Origin: an uncultured Parabacteroides sp.
Lineage (GTDB): Bacteria > Bacteroidota > Bacteroidia > Bacteroidales > Tannerellaceae
Direction of reading: 5' to 3'
Assembly: GCA_937890135.1 (NCBI GenBank)
Contig: CALBYC010000111.1
Coordinates: 1-6,081, forward strand
DNA length: 6,081 nt
Shown one piece after another: positions 6,073 to 6,081 of the stretch; within the stretch, counting starts at the first letter, position 1, and the number at the start of each line of letters is the position of its first letter. Position numbers and translations under genes: made by a program. The notes under the pieces were generated by a model. That model did not search any database, had not been told where the DNA came from, and was given only the letters and a program-made list of their open reading frames with translations.

Positions 6073-6081
6073 CGGTTTAGA

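Overview
The window is a single-direction locus on the minus strand. It reads as most of a type V pilus (FimA/Mfa1-type fimbria) operon from a member of the order Bacteroidales. The evidence is the gene content (a DUF3575 outer-membrane protein, a FimB/Mfa2-like anchor and three fimbrillin-family subunits), lipoprotein signal peptides ending in a Cys on most products, and mostly A/T-rich leaders rather than Shine-Dalgarno sites before the starts. I cannot name the genus. No RNA gene, CRISPR array, insertion sequence or clear terminator is visible.

Layout in transcription order, from the right edge leftward: (1) 6081-5958, an upstream region with an 8-bp inverted repeat, a tandem GACAAT motif and a candidate promoter facing away from the operon; (2) 5957-5304, a DUF3575 protein, probably an outer-membrane beta-barrel; (3) 5286-4438, a FimB/Mfa2-type lipoprotein, the likely anchor; (4) 4402-3371, a fimbrillin, probably the stalk subunit, whose lipoprotein signal peptide is separated from the mature domain by an in-frame TAG at 4321-4319; (5) 3307-1613, a long fimbrillin-family lipoprotein with a C-terminal lectin-like (FISUMP/DUF1566-type) domain; (6) 1591 to beyond position 1, a second protein of the same architecture, cut by the left edge about a dozen codons before its expected end. 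Gaps between genes are 17-63 nt, which fits one transcript.

As a system: subunits would be exported as lipoproteins, the anchor would hold the fimbria to the outer membrane, the fimbrillin would build the shaft, and the two long proteins would be tip or accessory adhesins. The adhesin C-termini share a scaffold (GWYLP, QWWDILQNLGG, WSSS, RYW, G-x-(V/I)-x-C, ending VRPVLAF in the complete copy) but diverge between those fixed residues. This is the fold and position used by variable proteins of diversity-generating retroelements (DGRs), which are reported to diversify type V pilus adhesins in gut Bacteroides. The template repeat and reverse transcriptase would lie left of position 1, so the DGR link is inference.

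The two points most worth checking are the amber codon that beheads the fimbrillin and the possible DGR target at the left edge.
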